Both the position numbers and the translations under genes were made by a program. DNA of 64,000 nt from Motiliproteus sediminis (lineage in GTDB: Bacteria; Pseudomonadota; Gammaproteobacteria; Pseudomonadales; Balneatricaceae). Every line of letters begins with the position of its first letter. Position 1 is the first letter of the stretch. The stretch spans positions 62,001 to 126,000 of the forward strand of contig NZ_JAERQK010000005.1 in NCBI RefSeq assembly GCF_017912535.1. The letters run 5' to 3'. This document shows, piece by piece, positions 16,913 through 24,699 of this stretch. The notes beneath the pieces are model-generated. The model ran no database searches and was not told where the DNA came from. It was given only the letters and a program-made list of their open reading frames with translations.

Positions 16913-17915
16913 GGACGGGCTCCCGTGGGGCGTCATGGAGGGGGCGGAACAGGTAGCGTTGCTGGAAGGCGGGGCTGGTTCGGTCCAGCCAGCGGGTCAT
17001 CAGCGCCACAAAAACCAAGCTGAACAGCAATCGGCCCCAGAGCACTGCGGCTAGATCTGCTCCCAGCAGCAGTACCAGCAGGGTATCCTCGATCAGGCTG
17101 TGACAGAGGCTTAGTAAACAGAGGGCGGCAAACACGTCGCGGCGACTGATCCGGCCGCTCTGGGCTTCGCGAATCAGCAGTCCTCCGCCGAACGCCAGCC
17201 CCAGGGTAATGCCGATGATGGTCAGCGAGGTCGCCTGTTCGCCGATCCGCAGCAGCCGCATGACCGGTCGTAACAGCCAGATCATCAGCCGTTCGATATG
17301 GAGCCAACGGAGCAGGCGCAGCAGACTGATCAGGGTACTAATGATCAGCACGATCACCACCAAGCTCTGCAGCTGCCCCAGCAGCCAGCCATGCCAGCTG
17401 TTGTCTACCGGCGGCGGGGTCCAGGCCAGGGTCACCGGTTGTTGCAGCCAGCCGCCCCAGCTGTAGAGTTGATGCAGTAAAATGCCGAACAGCAGCGCGC
17501 CTCCGAGGCGGATTCCCAGCGCCACCGGTAACCGTACTCCGGCTTTCTGCACGATCCTTACCTCGACCGGCAAGCTATGGGCGATCAGCATCATGCCGCA
17601 GAGTACTGTCACCTGAGCCACGGTCAGGGTTTGTTCCGGAGCCAGCTGATAGAACAGCAGCATCCCCGCGTACATATTGCTGAGCAGGTTGGCGGTTAGC
17701 ACCAGTCCCATCGATTCCGGCAGTCCCACCAGCGTCATAAGCGGCTCCAGTAGCCGGCTCAGCAGCGGAATGGCACCCAGCTCTTCCAGAATCTTGACCA
17801 GAATGATGATCGGAATCATCAGCTTGAACAGGGTGGCGCAGACGCAGTAGATCTCTCTGCCGAGGTCGGGCAGGGTGGCGGTGATAAAAGAGCGAAGACT
17901 AAGGTGCGGGTGCAT
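16905..17915 (-). CDS. Gate/nucleoside-recognition domain membrane protein
   Basis: A 336-residue polytopic membrane protein with two gate-domain-like halves: PIIILVKILEELGAIPLLSRLLEPLMTLVGLPESMGLVLTANLLSNMYAG near the N-terminus, and TLIGITLGLAFGGGLLIREAQSG-like sequence in the second half. This fits the nucleoside-recognition (Gate) family related to SpmA/SpmB and YjiG/YjiH. The substrate is unknown. It overlaps rarD and is divergent from the Lrp/AsnC regulator, which makes it a candidate target of that regulator. Confidence 0.75.
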   Translation of the reverse strand: MHPHLSLRSFITATLPDLGREIYCVCATLFKLMIPIIILVKILEELGAIPLLSRLLEPLMTLVGLPESMGLVLTANLLSNMYAGMLLFYQLAPEQTLTVAQVTVLCGMMLIAHSLPVEVRIVQKAGVRLPVALGIRLGGALLFGILLHQLYSWGGWLQQPVTLAWTPPPVDNSWHGWLLGQLQSLVVIVLIISTLISLLRLLRWLHIERLMIWLLRPVMRLLRIGEQATSLTIIGITLGLAFGGGLLIREAQSGRISRRDVFAALCLLSLCHSLIEDTLLVLLLGADLAAVLWGRLLFSLVFVALMTRWLDRTSPAFQQRYLFRPLHDAPREPVHA

Positions 17916-18002
17916 GAGCGTTGTACCACAACGAGATTCGGTAACGGCTCAGCAGTTTAGTACTGTTTTATTTTTCACGATTTCTTTGTGGCTTCTATAT
18001 AT

Positions 18003-18017
18003 TAGATAATATTGCTA
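18003..18017. promoter_or_regulatory. Lrp-like binding box in the divergent promoter region
   Basis: TAGATAATATTGCTA matches 13 of 15 positions of the E. coli Lrp consensus YAGHAWATTWTDCTR, counted by hand, with intact TAG and CTA ends. It lies in a locally AT-rich 163-bp region between the gate-domain gene and the Lrp/AsnC gene. Confidence 0.55.
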
Positions 18018-18078
18018 ATTGATGGGTTAAAAGAAATTTAACGCAAACTAAAATGCTATTAAGAGAAATAAAATTAAC

Positions 18079-18540
18079 ATGGCCGAAATTGATCGAATCG
18101 ACCGCCGGATTCTGAATCGGTTGCAGCAGAATAACCGCATCAGCAACCAAGCGCTGGCTGAAGCCGTGGGGCTATCACCGCCGGCTTGTCTGCGCCGGGT
18201 GCGGCGCCTGCGTGAGGCGGGTTATATCGTCAGTGACGTGGCGCTGGTGGACCCGCTTAAGGTGGGGCAACGCCTCAATATCATCGTCGAGGTGGAGATG
18301 ACCCGTGATCAGCTGGATATTTACGATAGCTTCGTACGCAAGATGCAGGCGGCGCCGGAGGTGAGTCAGTGTTATCAGGTTACCGGCGAGGTCGATTTTG
18401 TGCTGGTGGTGCAGGTGCCGGACATGCAAGCCTATGAGGCTTTCGCCCGCCGTGATCTCGCCAGTGATCCGCAGCTGAATAAGTTTCGCTCGTTGATCTC
18501 GCTGCGCAGGGAGAAGTTCGATACCGCCATTGAGCTTTGA
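18079..18540 (+). CDS. Lrp/AsnC family transcriptional regulator
   Basis: A 153-residue one-component regulator. The N-terminal helix-turn-helix is clear (DRIDRRILNRLQQNNRISNQALAEAVGLSPPACLRRVRRLREAGYI), followed by the RAM ligand-binding domain (VEVEMTRDQLDIYDSFVRKMQAAPEVSQCYQVTGEVDFVLVVQVPDMQAYEAF). Such proteins sense amino acids or related compounds and form octamers. The ATG at 18079 is preceded by an AT-rich leader. The neighbouring divergent membrane-protein genes may be its targets, and an Lrp-like box upstream suggests autoregulation. Confidence 0.92.
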   Translation: MAEIDRIDRRILNRLQQNNRISNQALAEAVGLSPPACLRRVRRLREAGYIVSDVALVDPLKVGQRLNIIVEVEMTRDQLDIYDSFVRKMQAAPEVSQCYQVTGEVDFVLVVQVPDMQAYEAFARRDLASDPQLNKFRSLISLRREKFDTAIEL

Positions 18541-18680
18541 GTCGATATGCCTGGGAGATCCTGTTGCGTCGGTTGCGAAGGCGGGAGTTCGTTGGAATGG
18601 CTGCAACCGTCGCGAAGCGGACATTTTTGCTCGGCTGAGAAGCGACTCAATCAATGGCGTTTGAAGCTCATTTGCTGTGT

Positions 18681-19255
18681 TGCTTGAAAGCCTTTGTTCC
18701 GCCCACTCGGGCGGCCCTATTCTTTGGCAAACGTTCCAAAGAACAGGGGAAGAAAGAACTACTTGTGCCTTATGCTCCCCTGGTTCCGCCGCCCTACGGG
18801 TCCACTGCGCGCGGCAACGGTGATTCTGGCGGATCGGGCGGCACCTGCCTGTGCCGCAATCCGGCTCGGCGTCCATGCCTCGCCCCGCGCTTTGCGCGGG
18901 CCTGATCGAATCCCCGTCGCCGTGCTCGTCGGCTCCAAAGGGGTTAAGTCGCAGCCGGGTTACCGCATTCATACTCAAGTGCGAAAAACAGGTAAGGGCA
19001 CCCTGAATGCGGCTGGCACCCCCGGCCCTCCGAAAGCCGACGAGCACTGGATGCCCTTGAGGGTTTCAGCCCGCAGGGGCAAGGCCTGGATGGCCGCCGC
19101 CGCAACAGTATGGCCAGGGACGGACATTTTGTTGTGCCCCTCGAGGGCGTTCAGCGCGCAGGTCCCGCAGGGCGGCTTTTGTGGGCGAGTGTTTTTTGGT
19201 TACTTTTTGTCACGACGGACAAAAGGTGACCCGCCCGTGTGGGCGGAACAAAGAC
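18681..19255 (+). repeat. 570-bp structured repeat element, copy 2
   Basis: Second copy of the element at 1871-2440, same orientation, again between converging genes (the Lrp/AsnC gene and the DUF445 gene). It fills most of an 811-bp gap. This copy shows terminal inverted repeats: the 5' end CTTTGTTCCGCCCACTCGGG reappears inverted at the 3' end with one mismatch. Internal hairpins include GCCCCGCGC-TTT-GCGCGGGC (18880-18902) and a 14-bp stem at 19198-19211/19218-19231. The 5' third is almost identical to copy 1, the 3' part more diverged but with pairing kept. No credible coding capacity. The flanks (18541-18680 and 19256-19351) show nothing recognisable. Confidence 0.85.
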
Positions 19256-19351
19256 CATCTGATTGCAGTGGAAGGAGATTGAAACACCGTTTATAGAAGC
19301 AATCTCAGATGTCCACTCGGCGCCAATAATGCCCGTTACACCCCTGTAAGC

Positions 19352-20059
19352 TCAAACGCCAGCAAGGGCGGCCGCTACCCCGATCAGGCCGCCAAAAACG
19401 CCACCCCAGACCACCAGCCAGCCCAGGTGCTGGCGAATCATCTGCGCCACGATCTCCTTCACCAGTTGCGGCGTCAGTTCGTCCAGCCGCTGCTGGACTA
19501 CCTGTTCCACTTTGCTGCTCATCTCTGCCATGACGTCGGGTTGCCCCAGCTCTTCACGCAGCAGGCGCACGAACTCCGCTTCGCGGGTCATCTCCTCCAG
19601 CTTGCTCTTGGCCTTCGCGGTAAAGGGTTCCCGCAGCGGCTGCAGCACCGCAACACCGCCCACCATATTGAGCATGCCGCCGAGCGATGACTCTTCGATC
19701 GCTTTGACCAGGGCGTCGAACAACGGCCCCAGATCCAGCTTGTCGATCACCGGCGCCAGGTGCAGGTCAGGTTGTACGCCACTGTCGGCCTTGAGAAAGC
19801 GCTCGATGTTCTGCTCGGTAAAGAACTGCTCCATGATCAGGTTCTTGATCCCCTGCTTGAACTCGTCGAAGCGGCTGGGAATCACACCTGAGCCATAGAG
19901 TCCGGGGACCTTTTCAAACAGCATGTGCACCGCCAGCCAGTTGGTGACCGCCCCAGAGAGGGCGAACAGACCGGCGGTGAGTAGCAGCGGTTGCTGGAGA
20001 AAATGACCGGCGAGGGTGAGCGCCAGCGCAATCAGGTTGGTTATCAGGCTTTTGTTCAT
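19352..20059 (-). CDS. DUF445 family membrane protein
   Basis: A 235-residue protein with hydrophobic segments at both ends: LITNLIALALTLAGHFLQQPLLLTAGLFALSGAVTNWLAVHMLF at the N-terminus and HLGWLVVWGGVFGGLIGVAAALAG at the C-terminus. The middle is a long helical, soluble region. ALSGAVTNWLAVHMLFEKVPGLYGSGVIPSRF is the DUF445 signature. The function is unknown. The start is taken at ATG 20059; an in-frame TTG at 20098 would extend it by 13 residues. A 10-bp hairpin lies immediately upstream of the ATG. Confidence 0.85.
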   Translation of the reverse strand: MNKSLITNLIALALTLAGHFLQQPLLLTAGLFALSGAVTNWLAVHMLFEKVPGLYGSGVIPSRFDEFKQGIKNLIMEQFFTEQNIERFLKADSGVQPDLHLAPVIDKLDLGPLFDALVKAIEESSLGGMLNMVGGVAVLQPLREPFTAKAKSKLEEMTREAEFVRLLREELGQPDVMAEMSSKVEQVVQQRLDELTPQLVKEIVAQMIRQHLGWLVVWGGVFGGLIGVAAALAGV

Positions 20060-20068
20060 GGGAGGGTA

Positions 20069-20095
20069 TCGGCTTCTGAAAATGACAGAAGCCGA
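20069..20095 (-). promoter_or_regulatory. Leader hairpin upstream of the DUF445 gene
   Basis: TCGGCTTCTG pairs perfectly with CAGAAGCCGA around a 7-nt loop, ending nine bases before the ATG of the DUF445 gene. No T-run follows, so it is more likely a translational or processing element than a terminator. Role inferred only. Confidence 0.4.
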
Positions 20096-20143
20096 CAATG
20101 GGGGCGCTTACCGCGATTACAAGTCGCGGCCGGTGCGCCGATG

Positions 20144-20992
20144 TCAGGCCGTGCCTGCCTCGGCTTTTGCCGCCTCCCACTTGCTGTAGAGCGAACCGGT
20201 CAGCGCCGTCATACCGATCAGGAAATCTGCTCCCCGTTTCAGCCAGCCCCAGGGTGTTAGTGCCAACAGGAATGACATGATAGCGGTGGCGACTTCCCAC
20301 CAGCGCATGCCGCCGACAATGTTTTCCAGCAGGTCCTCAAGATGGTCGGAGATCGATTCGAAAAAGGCTTTCAGCAGTTCGCGCAGTTTTTCCCGTGACC
20401 GGCGATTGGAACGCCAGTTGCGCATCAGTTCGATCAACTGCTTGAGCAGATCACGAATGCGGGGATCGCGCGCCATATCCTTGGCCTCTTCCTTAATCTT
20501 CTTTTTGGCGCTTCCAGGCACGCGGGTGATCAATGACATCGCCAGTCCGATGAGTTCGGCCAGCAGCTCAATTACTACGCCGGGTGAACTGATAAAACGT
20601 TCCCAGCTGCTGCTGTTATCCGCAACCTCAAAGCTGCTCTGGGCGAGAATTTCACCGTTAGCGGTATCGTAAAGGGTATGCCGACCAGCGACGCTGGAAT
20701 GCAGGGTCATCTGAGTAAAGTCGGTCATGGTTCGCATTCGTTTGAACGCCGCGTGGGGTTCCGGCCAGTGGGGCAGGCCCTCTTTGACCGATGCTTTGAT
20801 CGCCTCGAGTTCCATCCAGGCTTGCTCGCGTAGCCATGGCAGTGCTTCCTTGGGAATCTTGCCGCGTTTGTACATGCCGTTGAGGGTATCGACGATCAGA
20901 CGCTCCTCCTCGCTGGCCCGTTTGCCACCTTTGGGCTTGAGGCGGTGGTTTGACTGGTATTGGAAGCCTACGCATTTCTGTTTTGTGGGCAT
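20144..20992 (-). CDS. Uncharacterised protein next to DUF2235 hydrolase
   Basis: A 282-residue protein I do not recognise. The N-terminal third is basic and soluble (KPKGGKRASEEERLIVDTLNGMYKRGKIPKEALPWLREQAWMELE). The middle has a hydrophobic stretch (about 140-160, VVIELLAELIGLAMSLI), then a highly charged helical region rich in Arg and Lys. The C-terminal 50 residues are again hydrophobic (WWEVATAIMSFLLALTPWGWLK, then FLIGMTALTGSLY). There is no signal peptide. It lies 40 nt after the DUF2235 gene on the same strand and is probably cotranscribed. A membrane-acting partner, immunity protein or pore-former are all possible. Confidence 0.65.
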   Translation of the reverse strand: MPTKQKCVGFQYQSNHRLKPKGGKRASEEERLIVDTLNGMYKRGKIPKEALPWLREQAWMELEAIKASVKEGLPHWPEPHAAFKRMRTMTDFTQMTLHSSVAGRHTLYDTANGEILAQSSFEVADNSSSWERFISSPGVVIELLAELIGLAMSLITRVPGSAKKKIKEEAKDMARDPRIRDLLKQLIELMRNWRSNRRSREKLRELLKAFFESISDHLEDLLENIVGGMRWWEVATAIMSFLLALTPWGWLKRGADFLIGMTALTGSLYSKWEAAKAEAGTA

Positions 20993-21032
20993 GGTGAGCC
21001 TCCTTCTATTGGTGGCTGGCTGGCGGGCTACG

Positions 21033-22598
21033 TCAGACGGCAGTCACCCTGATCAGCAGATAGCCGCTGTTGTTGCCGTAGTAGCCGTCCAGATCATTGG
21101 CAAAGGCGCACAGTTCGCCCGATCGCTCGGGCTTGAATCCCTTCAGGCTATTGGCGATCACAAAGGCGTGCTCGTCGTCGGTGCCGATACAACCGCAGAG
21201 GGTGAACCATTTGGCCGCGCGTCCGGCCCCGTCCTTGGTTACCCGACGGAAAGGTTCCATCGCAGCGATGGCAAACTCCTGCAGCCCCAGGCGCACGTCG
21301 TCACGATCCCAGCCGCGGCCATCGACGGGGTGGATGCTGCCGTCTACCCAGCGCTGCTTGGTTGGATTAACTACCTTGATGTCGTAGCGCTTGCCTGCTT
21401 CCAGATAGATGCCGGTGTGATTGAACTTGCGGTGGGCGTAAACGCGGGTTTCGATGCCGCCGGCATCGGGCAGGCGCAGGTTGCTCTTGTACTTGAGTTT
21501 GTGTTCTGAAAAGCCGATGAAGGCCTGCTCGCTGTGGTCTGGATAGATCACCCGGTGGGCGGTATTGCGTAGTGATGCCGGCTGGTAGTCGCGGTCGCCG
21601 CCGATCCGTTGCGCTACCGACCAGTGCACCAGCGGGGTGGCGGTGTCCACTACCTTGTCGTCGCGGATTACGCAACAACGGCGGTCGGTGAGGGTGAAGT
21701 ACTCCACCAGCGGGTTGCGATCCTGTTGGTGATTGACGCCGAAGGCGCTGGGGTCGATCTGCACGTCATCGGCGCCGATACGCAGGTGGCGACGCCGCTC
21801 CTCATCAAAGATCTCGTCGTAGTTGATCGACTTGGAGGAACCGAAGCGGATCCCCAGCTCCTTCTGATCCTCAAACCAGTCGAGGAAGAAACGTAGCGAG
21901 TTGTCGGACAGGCCATCAAAGTTGTAACCCCCGCCGACGTCGGAGTGGGCTCCGGGGAACCAGATTTCGGTAACGCGGCCGTCCTGATTCATCAGCGTTG
22001 GCTGGAACGCCTTGCGTTTGTCGTCCAGAGACACTAGGTGCAGGGCGCGCAGTACGTTGGAGGGCAGGGTGTGGCCGTGCTCGAATACCACGTCGGAGGA
22101 GGGGCGGTCGCGGCTGCTGAGATTGGGCAGGCCGATGGAGGCGACGGTATCGTACACCCCTTCGATGATGATCTGACGGTTATCTACCATGCCGTTGATG
22201 ATGGAGGCAAAACGGCGTGCTAATGCGGCACCGCGGCTGAAGCCGGTGACCACTACGTAGTCGTAGTCGTCGGTTTTGCCGAAGTGCTCTTTGAAGTCCT
22301 TGCGGGCCAGCCGCAGGATGGTTGATACGTCGGCGCATTCCGCGGCCAGGCCGGCGTTGAATTTGCGCTCGAAGAAATTGCCGTAGGTGCCGACGCCGTT
22401 GTAGTAAAAGGTACGCGAGCCGTCAGCCAGCTTGGTGTGGCCGGTCTTTTGCTGAAGATTGCCGCCCAGCAGCAGATGGAACTTGAGCACATTGGTGATG
22501 CTGTCGTCTTCGGCGATGCCAAGCAGGTTCTTGTCCTGCATGGCATCGGCGGGTTCGTTGTCGGTACCGTCGAAATTAAAGAAGAGTATCTTGGCCAT
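21033..22598 (-). CDS. DUF2235 alpha/beta hydrolase with LecA-like C-terminal domain
   Basis: A 521-residue protein. Residues 1-300 are a DUF2235 hydrolase: FFNFDGTDNEP at the start, nucleophile elbow GFSRG with Ser121, and FPGAHSDVGGGY with Asp220. This family includes the Tle1 phospholipase effectors of type VI secretion. The C-terminal 130 residues look like the PA-IL/LecA galactose lectin of Pseudomonas: ANDLDGYYGNNSGYLLIRV parallels the end of LecA, with Asp502, Asn509 and Asn510 at calcium-ligand positions. No signal peptide is present. The ATG at 22598 is preferred over a frame from 22670. No T6SS structural genes are nearby. Confidence 0.8.
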   Translation of the reverse strand: MAKILFFNFDGTDNEPADAMQDKNLLGIAEDDSITNVLKFHLLLGGNLQQKTGHTKLADGSRTFYYNGVGTYGNFFERKFNAGLAAECADVSTILRLARKDFKEHFGKTDDYDYVVVTGFSRGAALARRFASIINGMVDNRQIIIEGVYDTVASIGLPNLSSRDRPSSDVVFEHGHTLPSNVLRALHLVSLDDKRKAFQPTLMNQDGRVTEIWFPGAHSDVGGGYNFDGLSDNSLRFFLDWFEDQKELGIRFGSSKSINYDEIFDEERRRHLRIGADDVQIDPSAFGVNHQQDRNPLVEYFTLTDRRCCVIRDDKVVDTATPLVHWSVAQRIGGDRDYQPASLRNTAHRVIYPDHSEQAFIGFSEHKLKYKSNLRLPDAGGIETRVYAHRKFNHTGIYLEAGKRYDIKVVNPTKQRWVDGSIHPVDGRGWDRDDVRLGLQEFAIAAMEPFRRVTKDGAGRAAKWFTLCGCIGTDDEHAFVIANSLKGFKPERSGELCAFANDLDGYYGNNSGYLLIRVTAV

Positions 22599-22881
22599 CG
22601 TCCGTTTCTCCCTGTGCCGTGGGCGTGAACAAGCAGTTCGCGCGGGGCGTATCAGGATGCCGAACGACAACGTGGGTTCGGTGGCGCGTGATCACCGAAT
22701 GACACCGATCCGGCTGAGGGAGCGTGCGTGAGCGGTCTGCCACTGCAACACCGGTGATGCAGCCCCCTTCGCTGCGATACATCAGCAACCCTAGCAGAGT
22801 CTATGGATAGATCTAAAACGGTTGTTTTAATCCTGGCGGAGTTTTCTGGGATGGCGGACTACAGCGCGCGTGCGGCCCGTG

Positions 22882-24249
22882 TCAGCGGGGTTCAAACAGA
22901 CCAATCGATTCTACGTGGGTGGTGTGGGGGAACATGTTCATTACTCCCCACTGCTTGAGCTGCAGGCCGCGCTGGGCGAGTTCGCCGGCATCGCGGGCGA
23001 AGGTGGCGGGATCGCAGGAGATATAGAGTAGCTTGTCGACCCCCTTCAGCGGTAGCTGCTGGATTACCTCCAGCGCACCGGCGCGCGGCGGGTCGAGCAG
23101 GATCTTGCTGAAACCTTCACCGAACCAAGGTTCAGCGGCCAGTGGCTGGGTCAGATCGGCGGCGTAGAAGCGGCAGTTGTCGAGGTTGTTGGCAGCAGCG
23201 TTCTCGGCGCCACGGGTCACCATCGCTGCGCTGCCTTCGACGCCGACGACAGCCCCGGCGCGTTGCGCCAGCGGCAGGGTGAAGTTACCCAGGCCGCAGA
23301 ACAGATCGAGCAGGCGGTCGTCTGCGTTTGGCTCCAGCAGAGTTAGCGCACGGGTTATCATGGCTTGATTGATGGTGGCGTTGACCTGAGTGAAGTCGCC
23401 AGGGTGAAACGCCAGCGTCAGCGGCGCGTCGTCATCGCCGGACTGGTATCCGTAATGCAGCCGTTCCGGGCCGCTGCCTTGCACGCGGTGGATGCTGTCG
23501 GAATCGGTGGGCTGCAGGTAGAGCTGGCAGCCCTGCTGCTGGCAAAGGTCGATCAGCGCGGCCTGATCCGTGGCATGCAACGGCTTGGGGTGGCGGATCA
23601 GCAGCGCGCTGTCGTTATCTCCCAGGGCTATCTCCAGGTGGGATAGCGATTGTGGCTGGCGCAAGCCGGGTAAGAGCCTCTGCAGCTGTTCCAGTAGGGC
23701 TTGTCCGCGCGGTTCCAGAATCGGGCACTCGCGTAGCGAAACCAGCTGCTTGCTACCCTGTTGGCGGAACCCCAGCATCGGCTTGCCGCCGGTCTTGTGG
23801 CAACTGATCGATAGTCGCGAGCGGCGCCGATAATGCCAGTGGGGGCCATCCAGCGGCTTCAGCACTGTCTCGGGTTCGACGCCACCGATCCGCTGTAGCT
23901 GCTGCAAAACCGACTGCTGTTTGTGATGGATCTGCTCGGCGTCGGCCAGGTGTTGCAGCTGGCAGCCGCCGCAGCGGCCGTAGTGGGCGCAGCGGGGTTC
24001 GTTGCGGGCCGGGGAGGGTTCCAGCAGCTGCAGTAGTTTGCCTTCATCGAAGCGGCTGCGCTGCTGGGTGATCCTGGCGGTTATCCGTTCGCCGGGCAGG
24101 GCGCCGTGGACAAACAGGGTCTTGCCCTCGTAGCGCGCCACGCCACGGCCGTCGTGGCTGAGATCGGTGATAGTCAGGGTGACCGGTTCGCGCGGCATTG
24201 ATCGGCGCGGTGTCGATTCGGCGCGGTAAAAGCGCGGCCCGCGTCGCAT
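22882..24249 (-). CDS. rlmD: 23S rRNA (uracil-1939-C5)-methyltransferase RlmD
   Basis: A 455-residue iron-sulfur rRNA methyltransferase (RumA type) that makes m5U1939 in 23S rRNA. It has an N-terminal TRAM domain (LTITDLSHDGRGVARYEGKTLFVHGALPGE), the 4Fe-4S cysteines (RCAHYGRCGGCQLQH and a later Cys in RECPIL), SAM motif LLDLFCGLGNFTLPLA, and the catalytic Cys in ISCDPATFARD. Its ATG overlaps the stop of the preceding secreted-protein gene by one base. It is the last gene of the minus-strand run from srkA. Confidence 0.95.
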   Translation of the reverse strand: MRRGPRFYRAESTPRRSMPREPVTLTITDLSHDGRGVARYEGKTLFVHGALPGERITARITQQRSRFDEGKLLQLLEPSPARNEPRCAHYGRCGGCQLQHLADAEQIHHKQQSVLQQLQRIGGVEPETVLKPLDGPHWHYRRRSRLSISCHKTGGKPMLGFRQQGSKQLVSLRECPILEPRGQALLEQLQRLLPGLRQPQSLSHLEIALGDNDSALLIRHPKPLHATDQAALIDLCQQQGCQLYLQPTDSDSIHRVQGSGPERLHYGYQSGDDDAPLTLAFHPGDFTQVNATINQAMITRALTLLEPNADDRLLDLFCGLGNFTLPLAQRAGAVVGVEGSAAMVTRGAENAAANNLDNCRFYAADLTQPLAAEPWFGEGFSKILLDPPRAGALEVIQQLPLKGVDKLLYISCDPATFARDAGELAQRGLQLKQWGVMNMFPHTTHVESIGLFEPR

Positions 24250-24674
24250 CAGAGGCTCTTCTTCAACAGGTCACGGTATTCGGGGCTGAGGCCGTTGTTC
24301 AGCTCCTCTTCGGTGAGGTTGAAATCCAGTTTGCCGGCCAGCGACTCCAGAATCACGTTGCAGGTCGCGGAGGCGTTTTTGGCCGCGCCGATCAACCGCT
24401 TGAGATCCAGCGGCTGACTGTTGTCCAGCGTGCCCTCCGCCTCTAAGCAGGCGATGTACTCCTCGGTGTAGGGCACCAGCAGATCCAGGTTAGCGAGAAT
24501 GTTCTGCTGTAGCTTCATCAGCAGCTGCCAGTCGACGTTATTGAGCAGTTCGCCGATCAGCGCCTCTACCTGCGGCCCGGTGGCTGGTGAGGCGGTTCCT
24601 GCCTGCGTGACCGGGGTTAGCAGAAGGCTAGAGGCCAGCAGCGGGGCGGCGACAACGTGTAACAACTTGGCCAT
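24249..24674 (-). CDS. Small secreted protein in the trmO-rlmD operon
   Basis: A 141-residue protein with a signal peptide (KLLHVVAAPLLASSLLLTPVTQAG, cut near 23). The mature part is mostly helical and acidic, with two cysteines (YIACLEAEG and SATCNVILE) that could form a disulfide. I do not recognise the family. The start at 24674 is preferred because it gives the signal sequence and has GGAG upstream; the frame from 24770 would run into trmO. It overlaps rlmD by one base, although a periplasmic protein has no obvious tie to rRNA methylation. Confidence 0.75.
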   Translation of the reverse strand: MAKLLHVVAAPLLASSLLLTPVTQAGTASPATGPQVEALIGELLNNVDWQLLMKLQQNILANLDLLVPYTEEYIACLEAEGTLDNSQPLDLKRLIGAAKNASATCNVILESLAGKLDFNLTEEELNNGLSPEYRDLLKKSL

Positions 24675-24699
24675 AGGGGGCTCCTTCAAGCGATAGTCC

